This document shows positions 1 through 10,984 of a DNA stretch of 64,000 nucleotides, in pieces. The translations under genes were made by a program, and so were the position numbers. The stretch covers positions 1-64,000 of the forward strand of contig ML978262.1 in NCBI GenBank assembly GCA_010015745.1, in the 5' to 3' direction. A model generated the notes under the pieces. The model was not told the DNA's origin. It made no database searches and worked only from the letters and a program-made list of their open reading frames with translations. This DNA is from Setomelanomma holmii. Its lineage: Eukaryota > Ascomycota > Dothideomycetes > Pleosporales > Phaeosphaeriaceae. Within the stretch, counting starts at the first letter, position 1, and every line of letters starts with the position of its first letter.

Positions 1-590
1 GGTGCTGTTGTAGACAGCTGTAGTAGGCTGTAGAAGGCTGTAGAGAGCCAGAGAGAGCTAGAGAGGGGTCAGAGGGGGCATTCCTCCAATCGCGGAGGAA
101 TGGCCCCGACGATTTTGGTGAGGCGAGGGGCTGCAGCCAATCAGCGATCACGGTGGAATGCCCCCCGGGGGCATCCCCTCGGGGATTCATAAGGCATGGG
201 GAAGGGCCCTCAGGGCCATCCCCTCGGGGATTCATAAGGCATGGCTGTAGACAGCGTGCTGATGCTCTAGGCATATCAATACTTTGTACGCCGCGAGGTA
301 GGTAAACATAGCGTGTATATATATATCGTCACAAGAAAACAGCAGTAGAGTGATAGTTGTAATATTGTAATAGTAGTTATATTGTAGAATATTGTAATGT
401 AAGAGTGTTAGTAGAAGTTTACTATAGAATGATAATAAATAGGGGTATAGCCTCTGCAGCATGTGAGTACGTATACGGTATAGCCTCTGCAGTAAGCACG
501 CATAGGCCTCTTCGGGCAAAGAAAAATAGCCTTGAGGCCTAAACAATAGCTGAGGGGGCATTACCGCAGGTGTTTGTTGTGCACAACCCC
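1..590. repeat. Low-complexity and tandem repeat tract at the window edge
   Basis: No gene is seen. The stretch holds a 28 bp direct repeat at 172-199 and 217-244 (period 45 bp) built around a CCCTCGGGG palindrome, with a diverged third copy near 630-665. A GGCTGTAG-like motif recurs at 10-50 and 243-250. A 16 bp unit reading GGTATAGCCTCTGCAG occurs near 444-459 and 478-493. From about 300 the composition turns AT-rich. The repeats are seen directly. That they belong to a decayed transposon is inference from the hAT fragment next to them. Confidence 0.6.
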
Positions 591-690
591 TATTAGTTAG
601 GAAGCCACCAAATTGCGATGAGCGAGGGGAAGGGCCCTCGGGGCCAATCCCTCGGGGATTGGCATGAGTATGGTGGTCATCGAGAACCTT

Positions 691-900
691 CTAGAGCGCC
701 TTGAGGTGGTGTTTGTAGTGCGGATGGAGGACAGTGGCGGCGTAATAAACAGGCGCTTCGTCAAACTTAGCGTAGTACTGTGAGAGCTTCTGGTGAGCGA
801 GGTTGACATTAAGCATTAGATGATCCTCAGGCGCTGCTGGATCGTTATAGTCAATCTCTTTAAGGCGATCTTTAAGCGCCTCAAGCAGACATTCCAACAA
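691..900 (-). pseudogene. hAT transposase fragment, copy 1
   Basis: A 69-codon open stretch on the minus strand matches the middle of fungal hAT transposases: a LNVNLAHQKLSQYY stretch followed by PVYYAATVLHPHYK. This is the segment ahead of the C-terminal dimerisation domain in that superfamily. The same segment occurs again in the larger relic near 3480-3600 (WRKANKYYMKLNKSLAYYAA), so this is a second, separate copy. Nothing of the N-terminal zinc finger or the C-terminal hATC domain remains beside it, so it is a dead fragment. Family assignment rests on motif recognition. Confidence 0.7.
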
Positions 901-978
901 TCAAATCAATCAAATATAAGGCAAAGGATTGATTTGTTTGCATCGCTACAAGCGAGCGGAGTGTTTAATTTGATTGTT
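896..978. repeat. Short inverted repeat beside the hAT fragment
   Basis: The 11 bp AACAATCAAAT at 896-906 is the exact reverse complement of ATTTGATTGTT at 968-978. Between them lies GATTGATTTGTTTGCATCGCTA at about 929-950. Read on the minus strand it begins TAGCGATGCAAAC, resembling hAT terminal repeats of the C/TAGxGxTGxAAAC type. It may be the remaining end of the adjacent hAT copy. No partner end or 8 bp target duplication was found. Confidence 0.35.
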
Positions 979-1055
979 AGACAGTCAGAGAGCTATTTAA
1001 TTGCAAGTTAATTAAAGATTAATTAATTCATGTGCTCTTAAGATTATTTTGTATA

Positions 1056-2898
1056 ACGTGTTTCCCATGCGAGCGGGCCACCGAAGCGAGTCGGCCACTT
1101 TTCCCCACTAACATGCCTGCGCAGCGACACTGCGCAACACTACAATAATACTTTTTACTGCACGCAACAGTAGATTATACTTCAGATTCTTCGCTATCAT
1201 CTGCATCCTCTATCTCTACCTTACAGGTGCAGGAGTTGTGCCCAGTCTTGCCGCAACGACTACAGTGCCTCTTAGCGCGCACTCTCTTTGCAGGCGTTTT
1301 GCTGTCCTCACAACTACCACTCTCTCTTTCAGCAATTAAGTCAGATACCTCACTAACTGTTAAGGTCTCCTCTACCCGTACATACCGCCGCTTACGGCCT
1401 CTGCACTTTGTAAGTTCTTCAATTGCGCTTTGCATACGCGCCTGCTCCTCCTGCAGTAACATTATATTATGCGCTATCTGCTGCGTGCCTTTACTTAACT
1501 GCTGCACCTGCTCATCAAGGGAACTTGCAGAGGAACCTGAGCGCCTTTGCATTCTCTGTCGAATGAGCGTAGTCTGGGCCTCTAGCTCTTTGGCGTTGCA
1601 TGGTGTCTTTGCCTCCTATGCAGCGTCGTCACGCTGTGGTGGAGTTGGCGTACGCAGCCTCACATCAAGCTTCAATAACACTACCTCTAGGTTAAATAGT
1701 ACTAATCTAGCGCCTCTAAACCCTGCGCGAGCATTCTCCTCTGTAAACGTCTACTTGTAGGCAGCTTTGAAGGCTGGTAGGAAGGGTTCTTTGCTAATAT
1801 AGTGGATGCGGCTGCATGCTAAGGCTGAAATGCCATCACCGTAAGAGCGCTTCAACAGCAAGAAGCAGGCAACGTCAAGGGGCTGCAAGAGGTGCGATGA
1901 GTGAGGAGGCATACAGAGAACAATTATCTTGTTCTCTTTGCAGTACTCCTGGAACTCAAGTGAGCAGTGGCTCTCGTGGCCGTTGACAATAAGCAACCGG
2001 TACGCCCTCATAGGCTTCGCATGCGAGTTAAAGTGTTTAAGCTAGGCAAGCGCTAGACTATCGCTCGTCCAGCCATTTGGGCTAACTTGGATTACCCAGT
2101 CGCGTGGTATACCCAGCTCAAACTAGGTAGAGATAAGGACCTTGCCTGCAAAGATGATAAGGGGTAGGATGCGCTTCCCTGTTGCACCAATGGCTTGTAC
2201 CAGAGTAACCCACTCACAATTGCTAGGCTGTAATTTCTTCGCTTTCCTAGGCTTCTCTAAGCCTGTTACTACAAGCTGAGACGTGATCTTGCCTATAAGG
2301 AAGCCTGTCTTATCAAAGTTCCAAGTATCCTCATCTAGGATACCATACTTTGCCTTCATCGATTGAACAAGCTTGAACCAGGGCCGGATAAGCGCTGGGT
2401 CCTTGCAGGCAGCTCGCTGGCGATCGTACAGACGGCTCCAGCGCTTCTTAAGCTCAGGTGTTTGCTTGACAAAGTTGTCAACCTAGTGCTTGCCAACAGG
2501 CTTCCCACCCCGCTCTCTCAGCAGTCTATCGGCCATATCTTGTACAAGAGCCTTTGTTAGCAACACTCCACGCAGACTCGCGTCAAGTATACTCTGTAGA
2601 ACTACCTCCTCTGCCAGCTTTGTAAGGCGCTTTAGTTCGGCTCGCAGTCGTGTCGGAGGCGTTGTCCAGCACGCCGCGCTTGGATAGTTGTTTGAGGGAC
2701 GCTGTAGACTTTGGCAGCGCGTCTTTCGCTTTGTATTTGCTTAGATCTTATATATAAGATAGCAATATGTATATCCCCTTCTGTATAGGTCTTTTGTACG
2801 TTGTGTTGTTGAGACATTACGCGCTGTTGGTGCGCAGGCGTGTTAGTGGGGAAAAGTGGCCGACTCGCTTGGGTGGCCCGCTCGCATGGGAAACACGT
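1056..2898 (-). mobile_element. Pogo/Fot1-type DNA transposon with intact terminal inverted repeats
   Basis: The element is 1843 bp and is flanked by TA on both sides (1054-1055 and 2899-2900), the target duplication of the Tc1/mariner-pogo group. The left end begins ACGTGTTTCCCATGCGAGCG; the right end, read in reverse complement, is the same. Identity continues for about 65 bp with few mismatches, including GAAGCGAGTCGGCC against CAAGCGAGTCGGCC. The transposase inside runs on the minus strand and is broken. The element sits at the 3' end of a hAT relic, so it is the younger insertion. Confidence 0.9.
1175..2817 (-). pseudogene. Pogo/Fot1-like DDE transposase, degenerate
   Basis: In minus-strand order the remains are: an N-terminal helix-turn-helix (psq-like) region from the Met at 2817 with RRAAKVYSVPQTTIQ; a DDE start at 2359-2123 with NFDKTGFLIGK; the second catalytic block at 2011-1751 with LLIVNGHESH, then PPHSSHLLQPLDVACF; and a C-terminal segment at 1552-1175 ending in a CCHC zinc knuckle (CSRCGKTGHNSCTC). 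The usual second acidic residue (LDGHESH in active relatives) is Asn here. The pieces lie in different frames with stops between them. The protein is therefore almost certainly inactive, although the element ends are well preserved. Confidence 0.88.
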
Positions 2899-2900
2899 TA

Positions 2901-5035
2901 GCAATTATAGTAGAGAGTGATCCCAGTTGCATATATTGAAAGTTTCTGCTATCTCTTTGTCAGAACAAGCTTCTGTCTCGCGCTTAGTAGGCAACACCAC
3001 TCCAGCTCTCACCTATGATTGTATAAGCTGAAGTGCAGCAAGTAATTAAGGCCTAATCCTGCGTTGTTGTGGCTCTAATAGATTGCTAAGTTTACTAAAC
3101 ATGCGCTTGCAGTTGTAGCTTAACGCTAGGATAGTGAGTATATTAATTGCAAGGCGGCTAAGGTTCAGGTATTTAGGCGCCAAAAAGAGCTAATAGCTGA
3201 TAACGCTATTGCTACCTTCAAACTGCTGCTGCGTCCACTTTAGCTTGTACTTGCGCCAACTATCGTACTCGTCATGTGGCTTATCGTAGGCGCTTTCCTA
3301 GCTAACAAGCGCATTGATTGCCTTATCTATATCGCCTGATACAGGCAATCTGCGCTAAGTTAGAGCAATAGTGTGCGGCTTGTACTGCGCCTATAGCAGC
3401 TGGAAAGCGCTCTTGTTGGCTATAAGCCACCTAATCTTGTCTTGATCCTGCCAGCTGTTCTCGCAATAGTATTTATAGTACTAGATGGAGGCAGACAGCA
3501 GCGTAGTAAGCCAGCGATTTATTGAGCTTCATGTAATACTTATTAGCTTTGCGCCAGGCGGCTCAAAGGTCAGTTGCAAGGTTGTTTTTGGGAGCGTGAG
3601 AGTGAGCGTTAAAATCAACATGCTTATATTAGGCAGCTCTAGTTTCAAGGGCGTTTAATAGATACTCAAACACGGGTATAACCTTATAGATAGCTCTAAA
3701 CCTGCCTGAACTACTGCGCCCTTGAATGCGATCAGTGGCGTACTTAAGTGGGCGAAGCAAGTCAATATACTCAGTTATCGTCGCCCAGTCATCTGCCTCA
3801 AGTCTAGATAACCTTATCTATATCGCAGCAGAGGGCTTCTGATTATTGCGCGCAAGAGCTATCTTATTACATTGTGCTGTTCGCTTAATATAGAAGTTGG
3901 CGTACAAGTTATATGCGCCTTAAAGGCGTACAGCGTGCTCAAAGGCGCTATAAAACAAGTTCTAGCGCATAACAACAAGCTTGACTAGCTTAAGTATTCT
4001 TAGCCGCTTGTGTGAGAGCAGCGACTTATTCGCAGCTTTTTAGAAGCGCTTAAAAAGCTTGTGCTGTTGTGGTGTTTTGATGTAGTTGATAATTGCAATT
4101 AGTATACCTAATAAGCCTTCGCGTTGCCACTGTTGGAGGAGCCTCTCTTCGTCCTAACACAATTAACAGCTAGTCAACAACTCCCAGGACGCTCACGGCT
4201 ATACTGAGTAGTAGGAGAGAGAAGGTGGGGAAGGACAAGAGAGGAGAGCTGGTGGCACGTACGCCAAAAGCGGGTGAGAGTTTGCTAGCCTACCTGAAGG
4301 TCCCCGCCTGCGTTATCGTATGCCTGTTTATCCCACCCGAAAATTATCATCTGGCCAACGAGATTGAGCGTATGAGGGCTGCAGCGGAAGCGACGGTGAG
4401 CTATACATTTGGGCAAGCTCGTCGATAGCAGCATCTTTTGAGTATGTGTTGTTAAGAACAAAGTAACCTAGCTTTATGCGAGTAATGCCGTATATCGTGA
4501 GAGTATCCTTGACGACTTTAGCCATTAGAGCACCGCTATAGGCACCTATGAGTTGCGGCAGGTTGATAGGCACGTTGACAATCCTGTGTCAGCCTATTCA
4601 GGCTAGTCTCATTGGCTAACTTCGTCTATATATTGTGCTCATTGTCCATAACTTGTACTGTAGTACAACCAACACTTCTTCTTCTTCACTCAACAGCCCT
4701 GTACAGGCTTATATCCTGCCTTCTACTGTCTCAAGGTGAGCTGCACTACCAAGAAAGCCACGCTTGCCTCCCTTCGTTGTCCACCCGTCAAAGCTTATAT
4801 AGATCTTGCTAACAGCAGCAGACAAAATCTCAAAAACCCGGGGCTGCAAGAAGCTGAAAAGCTTCATAATGTAAGTAAAAACACTGCTAGGACTTACCTA
4901 TAAAGCCGCTGCTGCAGTTAGGTTGGACAACTCCATCATATGGCGAAACGACAACGCGCTCAACTCACTGAGCGGGTGATTCCTATCAACCAGCCAGAGC
5001 ATTGCCGCCAGTCGAAACTGCTGGCAATCGAAGCC
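2901..5035 (-). pseudogene. hAT-family transposase relic, copy 2
   Basis: Conceptual reading of the minus strand gives most of a fungal hAT transposase in order: WLVDRNHPLSE and FRHMMELSNL near 5000-4910; KIYISFDGWTTKGGKRGFLG near 4800-4740; LIGAYSG, KLGYFVLNN near 4560-4420; DDWATITEYIDLLRPLKYAT near 3800-3730; the YYMKLNKSLAYYAA block near 3540; and the hATC dimerisation region (YLNLSRLAINILTI) near 3170-3120, ending CNWDH by 2910. Many in-frame TAG, TAA and TGA codons interrupt it, several where related proteins have Trp or Gln, as expected of C-to-T decay. The zinc-finger N terminus is missing; coding sequence of another gene starts about 10 bp further on. Confidence 0.85.
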
Positions 5036-5049
5036 ACATATAGCGTAAG

Positions 5050-6992
5050 CTGGAAGAAGTGCGCAAGAAGTATGCTGAAGAAGCAAACAAACGTCTGAGA
5101 CCAGAAGGCGCCGCACAATTCTTGCCACTTAGTGAATCCAACGAGGATCGGTTGCACGCGCTCCTCGACGACCCATGGGCAGATCACGCAGCGCTCAACG
5201 CCAGAAGATCGCCCTTTCGCAACAACGAAGTAGTCCGCTTCTTCGTCCTCGGCGCCGACTTTGGAGGCCTGGTATACGCCGTACGGCTTGTTGAGTCTGT
5301 TGTAGCTTCTGCGGAAGAGATTTGCATTGTCGATGCGGCTGGTGGCTTTGGTGGGACCTGGTACTGGCATTGCTATCCTGGATTGCATTGCGACCTCGAG
5401 AGCTATTGTTACCTGCCGCTGCTGGAGGACACTGGATAAGTTCCGAAGCAGAAGTACGCTCCTGCTGCTGAGATTCGTGGGCACGCCGAGCGAATCGTGA
5501 GGAAGTGGAGGCTTGAGGATCAGACACTCTTTCGATCAGATGTGCAACATGTGGAATGGGACGATGTTGAGGAACTCTGGATAGTATATTTCGTCGAGAG
5601 GCGTGGTCCTGGACTATATCCAGTCAATCACCGGATCAAGGCGCAGTACGTCTACCTTGCTGCTGGCGTCCTCACTAAGCCGCAGATCCCCAAGATACCT
5701 GGCCTGCTATCTTACAAAGGAGACATATTTCACACGTCGCGCTTCGACTATGAAGTGACTGGCGGGTCGCAAGACGACCAGACTTTGAGCGAACTACGCG
5801 ACAAGAGGGTTGCAATTGGTGGCACCGTTGCGACCGTTGTGGGCGCGATCCCTACACTCGCGAAGTACGCGAAAGAATTGTACGTTGTTCAACGTATGCC
5901 AGCTTATGTCAAGCCTCGCAATCAGCAGATCACCCATGCTGAAGAGGTCAAACACAATGTCGCGAATATGAAGGGATGGCGGTTCGAGCGACATATCAAC
6001 TTGAATCGACACAAGACCAACGCAGTTCTCCCTGGCAAGTCAATCTGGTCAACGATGGGTGGACTGACATGCCGGCATATTCTGCAGTCATGGGCTCACC
6101 TGCGCATGGTATAGTCGATCCTTCACCGGAAGACGAAGAGCGACGAGCGACCTGGTTCCATGCCCTCGACCTACCACATATGGAGGCTGTACGCACCCGC
6201 GTGGGAGACATCGTGAAGGACCCTGCGACAGCTGAGAAGTTGAAGCCTTGGTATCCTTCATGGTGTAAGCGGCCAACCTTCAGCGATGAGTACTTGCAAG
6301 TTTTCAATGAGCCACACGTGCACCTGGTAGACACGGACGGCCAAGGTCCTTCTCACGCTACAGAACAAGGCCTGGTTGTTGTTGGCAAAGAGTATCAAGT
6401 CGACGTGCTCATCTTTAGTACGGGTTATGCTGTCGCAGGAGGCCGCAACGGCGGAAGTCCAGCTGGCAGAGTCGGCATCGAAGTGCGAGGTCGAAATGGC
6501 CTGTCGATGAACGAGAAGTGGCGAAAGAATGGCGCTGCCACGTTGCACGGGTACGCAACCAATGGCTTCCCAAATCTCTTCTCTGGTACATCGCAGGCTA
6601 CCATTACTGGGAACAACGTATTCATGCTCAGCCTCATCGCTCGACATGTGACCTACTGGATCACTGAAGCTGAGAAGTGCGTTAGTGCAGGTAGACGGGC
6701 TATTGTGGAGGTAACTCAGGAAGCTGAAGAGAAGCATTCAGAAGAAATCGTTGAGAGGGCGCCTTTCTTTTCGTCTCTCGCTGGGTGCACACCAGGCTAT
6801 TTCAACGGTCACGGGCAAGCGACTTCACAGAACCCAGCGGAGAATAAGAAGCAAGCCAGAGGTTTAGTGTGGGCAGAAGGGACTGTCAGCTTCTTGGAGT
6901 ACATTGGCAAGTGGAGAGCCGCAGGCAAGCTTGGAGGATTGGAAATCAGGTCGAGACCAAGGGCAAACGCGCGGCTTCCGTCGAAGCTCTGA
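5050..6992 (+). pseudogene. Baeyer-Villiger / flavin monooxygenase pseudogene
   Basis: The reading matches fungal FAD/NADPH Baeyer-Villiger monooxygenases from near the N terminus (KKYAEEANKRLRPEG) to a natural C-terminal end. Landmarks are GGFGGTWYW, YPGLHCDLESY, a VNDGWTDMP block, DVLIFSTGYA and SLAGCTPGYFN. It is broken three ways. An in-frame TAA at 5437-5439 replaces the Tyr expected in a GY(M/V)PK motif. A one-base frameshift lies near 6030-6045. Its start codon is missing because hAT sequence begins just upstream. Both nucleotide-binding motifs are damaged: the FAD loop reads GADFGG instead of GAGFGG, and the NADPH loop IGGTVATVV lacks the GxGxxx pattern. A functional enzyme is very unlikely. 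Confidence 0.85.
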
Positions 6993-7277
6993 CAGGCTTC
7001 GATGCAGGCAGGTAGAGAGTCGAATAGCCGCATCGAGTAGACTTTAGCAATGTTATGGTAGGTCGTCCAGTGTGTCGCGTCGAAAGTCTCCCCCGCTTCC
7101 GAAGTCCGCAACTCCACCAATCGGAGTGCAAGGAAGTGCTTGCCTTGCATCATACATTCACAAAATCAACCACATTGCTTTGAGTTACAAAGCTCGCAGT
7201 GTCCCAGGGACTGTGCCTGTCGCGCATACCGTCTATCACACTTCTCCCTTCTGCCAAAGCTCTTTCGTGACGCCAAG

Positions 7278-7769
7278 ATGTCTACACAGACACGTAATCT
7301 CTTCCAACGTCTCCCACCACCAGCGGAATGCTTAGCTCTCGTCATCGGCACCCTGGAACTACTTCCATTCGGCATAATCGGCCTACGCAACCCAGCCTTC
7401 TTCGCTGACGGCTACGGACTTCCCATCGAGAATGCGCCCAGTTCCGAAAACTCGAGCTCGACGAAGCCAACCACAAGCGGGCTTTCACCAGAAGCAGAGC
7501 ACCAAACGAAGAAGGCTTTGGTAGCAGCCATTGCAGCGCGCAATATTCAGAACGGGATACTGCTTCTCACGTTTGGACTGGTGTTGAGGGACCGACGGAG
7601 TTTGGGCGTTGCTGTGCTGGCTGGTCTGGTAGCAACCGCTGCAGATACTGCGATAGTAAAAGCGTACGGAGTGAAGGACAAGATTGCCGGACACTACATT
7701 GGCATTTTCAACAGCGTCGCCATTGGAGGTAGCTTACTCTACTGGGGGAGGAATGATCCTCTTTGGTAA
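7278..7769 (+). CDS. DUF4267 four-helix membrane protein
   Basis: A 163-residue single-exon protein. The start at 7278 (AAGATGTC context) is chosen because the longer frame from 7140 adds only unstructured residues without a membrane segment. Four hydrophobic stretches are visible: about residues 15-37, 78-100, 105-125 and 138-156. They are separated by a Ser/Thr-rich polar loop after the first helix. The layout and the final GIFNSVAIGGSLLYWGR match small fungal DUF4267 proteins. Their function is not known; location in a membrane is inferred from the helices. It lies downstream of the broken monooxygenase on the same strand and is itself intact. Confidence 0.75.
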   Translation: MSTQTRNLFQRLPPPAECLALVIGTLELLPFGIIGLRNPAFFADGYGLPIENAPSSENSSSTKPTTSGLSPEAEHQTKKALVAAIAARNIQNGILLLTFGLVLRDRRSLGVAVLAGLVATAADTAIVKAYGVKDKIAGHYIGIFNSVAIGGSLLYWGRNDPLW

Positions 7770-8120
7770 AGCGAAACAGTCTCTCGATCTTGCACGACCT
7801 AGCGCAATGCATTGTGTCGCGTTGAGTATTGCAGAAATCCAAGATACGATTTGGCGAAGTGGCGCTTTGCATGTTGGACGCTTCGATCGGGGCGGAATGG
7901 GGGCGGGTTATATTGGAGAGATCGCACAACCTGGAACCACGTGCTGAACTCTTGCTGAACCAGATGTTACAAGTCCGAGATAAGCAGCATGCACAAGTGT
8001 GTAAAGTCGCTGCAGAATTGTTCTATGGATATTGGGTGCTGCATGTATCGATGACCACGGCCGAGGACCTGACATCGATAGATACTGGTGAGTACCTCTT
8101 CTGATGAGTATGCTGCATCG
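7770..8120. other. Intergenic stretch
   Basis: No coding region with recognisable features is seen between the DUF4267 gene and the HET relic. Short open frames here have no motif or splice context. Confidence 0.5.
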
Positions 8121-8124
8121 GGAT

Positions 8125-8295
8125 CACAGGCGTGTTTTCCACGTCAGTGATCCACTCGCCTAGCCACGCCACAACTTTGTTAGCATTTTGGTATATCTCT
8201 TTCATGGGTGCAAGTGCGCGCCTCTCTCCATGATGTTCGACTAGTCGATGCATATTGGGTCTGTCCACCACAATGTGCCATCAAGCAAAGTGTCA
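8125..8295 (-). pseudogene. HET-domain (heterokaryon incompatibility) relic
   Basis: On the minus strand one frame reads LWWTDPICID, a stop, then SNIMERGAHLHP. A second frame continues with MKEIYQNANKVVAWLGEW. Together these match the core of the HET domain (pattern W-D-A-I-C-I-N/D-Q ... ER ... M-x-x-I-Y-x-x-A-x-x-V-x-x-W-L-G). The stop is TAG exactly where the family has Gln (CAG), and a frameshift separates the two halves. Only about 55 residues of the domain remain. HET proteins trigger incompatibility reactions when different fungal strains fuse; this copy cannot. Confidence 0.8.
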
Positions 8296-8299
8296 TTCG

Positions 8300-9350
8300 A
8301 CCGCAATGCCTAGACACATGGCCATAGCGATGCAAGGACTGGGAGGCGACTTTGGCCGGAATTTATGGCCCAATCGAGATTTAAACCTTCTGGGGTCAAA
8401 TCCACTAGGTATGTGATCCATTAGCTAGGCGTATCCCGAGTTGGGCAGCTAAGTAGTACCCATGCTCGACGAAGCGGCATATGCGTAGCTCATTAGGCTG
8501 GAATGGCGTGTAAGAACAGCGGTAGTGTTCGCCCGTTGTGGAACTGATGGAATAAACGAAAGTAGTGACCATGTATATAATTTTTGAGGTACTTGTCTAG
8601 GAGTTACCAAAGCGCGGTGAGTGTATCGAGATGGAAACAGGCTAAGCCCAAACAGGCTCGATAGCCGAGGACAGGAACAACTATCGAACAGGAACTTTTG
8701 GAAGGTATTGCGAGAGCTCGAAGGGGTAAATAGCACATGTTGCTCTGAGCAACTAGGCAGTATTTCTGTTGAGATGTGGCTTTGGTTGCTTCACGTTCGC
8801 ATTTGAGGCCGGTGCGCAGACTAGAAGAGCTGACTGGGTGTGTGAAAAGATTCTCGTGCTTGCATATTCGGAGTATCCTGATTAGTTCTAAATGCTCTTA
8901 AGCGCCGACTTGCGCTTGCCTTATCACCAATCATATGAAACTGAACCTTTTTCCGACTAATCGAAATTCTTGAGCGCCTTCAAGGTCCCCTCCAAGTGAC
9001 TTATGGTCCTCACCAAGTGACTCCGCTTGCTTGCAGGCAGTTTCAAGGCATACCTGCTCTCCTTCCAGGCTGCGGCCCTAGCGACAGTAGCATTCGATTT
9101 ACAATATCCCATCTTACTTCGTGCTCACTCTCCTACTACTAGCATCTGCGCATCAAGTCAGGCCTTCTGAACTATTTCTAGCCCTGTGTGCCGTGCTGAT
9201 CCTAGTGGCTCTCGTAACATGGAGTCGCGAACCGTTTCTGGCCGTTCATCCCTTCACGCATGTACCAGGGTCAGGATGACTGCCAAAACAACGTAGGACA
9301 AGCTCATCGCCACCCACAATTTTCATGGAAGTACCGGTGGAATTAGACGT
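8300..9350. other. Intergenic stretch
   Basis: About 1 kb with stops in all frames. No recognisable gene, repeat or RNA was seen. Confidence 0.5.
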
Positions 9351-9356
9351 AGCAAC

Positions 9357-10984
9357 ATGGCTCTCGAAAATGCTATCCAAAGAGCTCTGCAGAATGGATT
9401 CCGGCATGAAAGGCCGTATCCCGAATTACCTCCAGGCTATGATTGGGAGACACAAAAGAAGAAGTATTCCCAGGGCAACTTGTGGACTTTGCTGCGCACT
9501 TATCGATACGCTAATGCATATGAGAACATGTACACTGTCGAAGCTGATCCTATGAGACGCATTCCGCAGCCTAGAAACACCAGGCGCAATGAAGTTCGGG
9601 CACGTTTTCTGTCATCGCGGCCTCTACGATCGTGCCTTGGGCTATCCCGAGGACTCTTTGCTCGCAGTCGAAAATGGTTTGCGCCATGGTCTGTACTTCC
9701 ACGAGCTGGATGGAAACATGGGTCAACGACCATACGAAGGCTGGCAGCTGTTCATCGCCCATGATCGAGTTTCCGAGTCGAGTCACGTCGAAGGCAGGCA
9801 CGTGGTCTACCTACAAGCTCAGCTCACTCATGGGAACAGCCTCATATGCGGTCCATTGACCTTTACGGTCCCGGCTGAATATCTTTTGATTACAATAATG
9901 ATGTTCTATTCGTATCCGGTCGTCAACGAGGCGCTGCGAAACCGAGGTATCGATCCCGACAAGGCTACTGCAGCGCAGAAAGTCGAGAAAAGTTATCGAG
10001 AGCTTCACGAGTTATTCCGGAAGCAAGTGCAGTCGTTCGCCGACACGAACTTCTTTCAATTCATATTCGAGATCGTCCTTAGCGGCTTTGAGCTAGGATA
10101 CAACGCACGGACGGGGCACGCGGTGAACCCTCTGGACGGTAGTGCCATCGAAGATCCAGAAGTATTATTCGAAAGTCGCGTTCACTGTGCCATGATTGAC
10201 ATTGCCTTGGCTCTCAGAAAAATACCCAGCCCACACTACTTTTCCTCGTGCACTCGCCTGTGTGATGTCCGGACTCTCCAAGGCGAAATGACGGCGAGCT
10301 TTCAGACTGGTCACATGCAATGCATCCCGTCCGGGGTGAAAGGACTTCAAACGAAGACCCGAACCATGCACGGCGGTTTATACCCACAGTCTGACCTGGT
10401 CATCGCTGATGATCCTTTTGCCGAAATCGCTGCGCGCACCTGGATTGATGAGTACGCCAAGTTGGATCGACTGTAGCTGTTGACAATGCCGTTGAACAAG
10501 TGGCTAGCACAAGGCGGGAAAAATGTGGTTGCTACCGTCAACAAACTCAACGACTCGTTTATGCCGAACACGTTTGATGGTCGTATGGACAACGATGGCA
10601 ATTATTCCGGTGCCAAATGGTAACGACGCCGCTTTTCCTCAACAGAGACCAGCTCATTTTCCCTCCCATCAGAACACAGCTCATCCCCACCAGAACGCAG
10701 CTGATCCTTATCACGGTGCAACTCATGGACAAGGCGCCCCCTCAAGAGGCGCTCCTCAGTCAGGCGGATTGCTACGCGGTGAAAGGCACGGCGATAGTGT
10801 GCCTCAAGTCGGAAGAGCCGCTCCTGTGGACGGCCGTCGGAGAGGAGCTCACGGCCATCAGACCAAGCATCATCCACCAAGTAGCTATGGTAAGTATAAA
10901 GTCCAGAGACAGCCCGAGCCAGAAGCCGGTAGCATTGCAGGGTTGCGGTCTCGGATGAAGAACAAACTTTTCGGAACCCAATGA
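9357..10984 (+). pseudogene. Glycerophosphodiester phosphodiesterase-like (GDPD) pseudogene
   Basis: The first segment (YPELPPGYDWE, LWTLLRTYR, PRNTRRNEVR) and the second (FGHVFCHRG, GYPEDSLLAVENGL, ELDGNMG, FIAHD) together match the N-terminal half of a fungal GDPD-like family. The HRG, E-x-D and A-H-D elements typical of the GDPD barrel are visible. A frameshift near 9597 joins the two. A TAG at 10474-10476 interrupts the frame, which continues for 49 more codons. A further frameshift near 10610 leads into a His/Pro/Gln-rich tail ending KNKLFGTQ at 10984. The gene is dead as written. Members of this family hydrolyse glycerophosphodiesters; substrate here is unknown. Confidence 0.75.

Noticed and set aside
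4939..5058. An intron and upstream first exon for the monooxygenase, using ATG 4939 and a TATAG acceptor
   Set aside because: The same bases encode recognisable hAT transposase on the minus strand, so this is a junction between two relics and not a leader exon.
5195..5527. Minus-strand frames overlapping the monooxygenase
   Set aside because: They are shadows of the plus-strand coding sequence, which has clear flavoprotein motifs.
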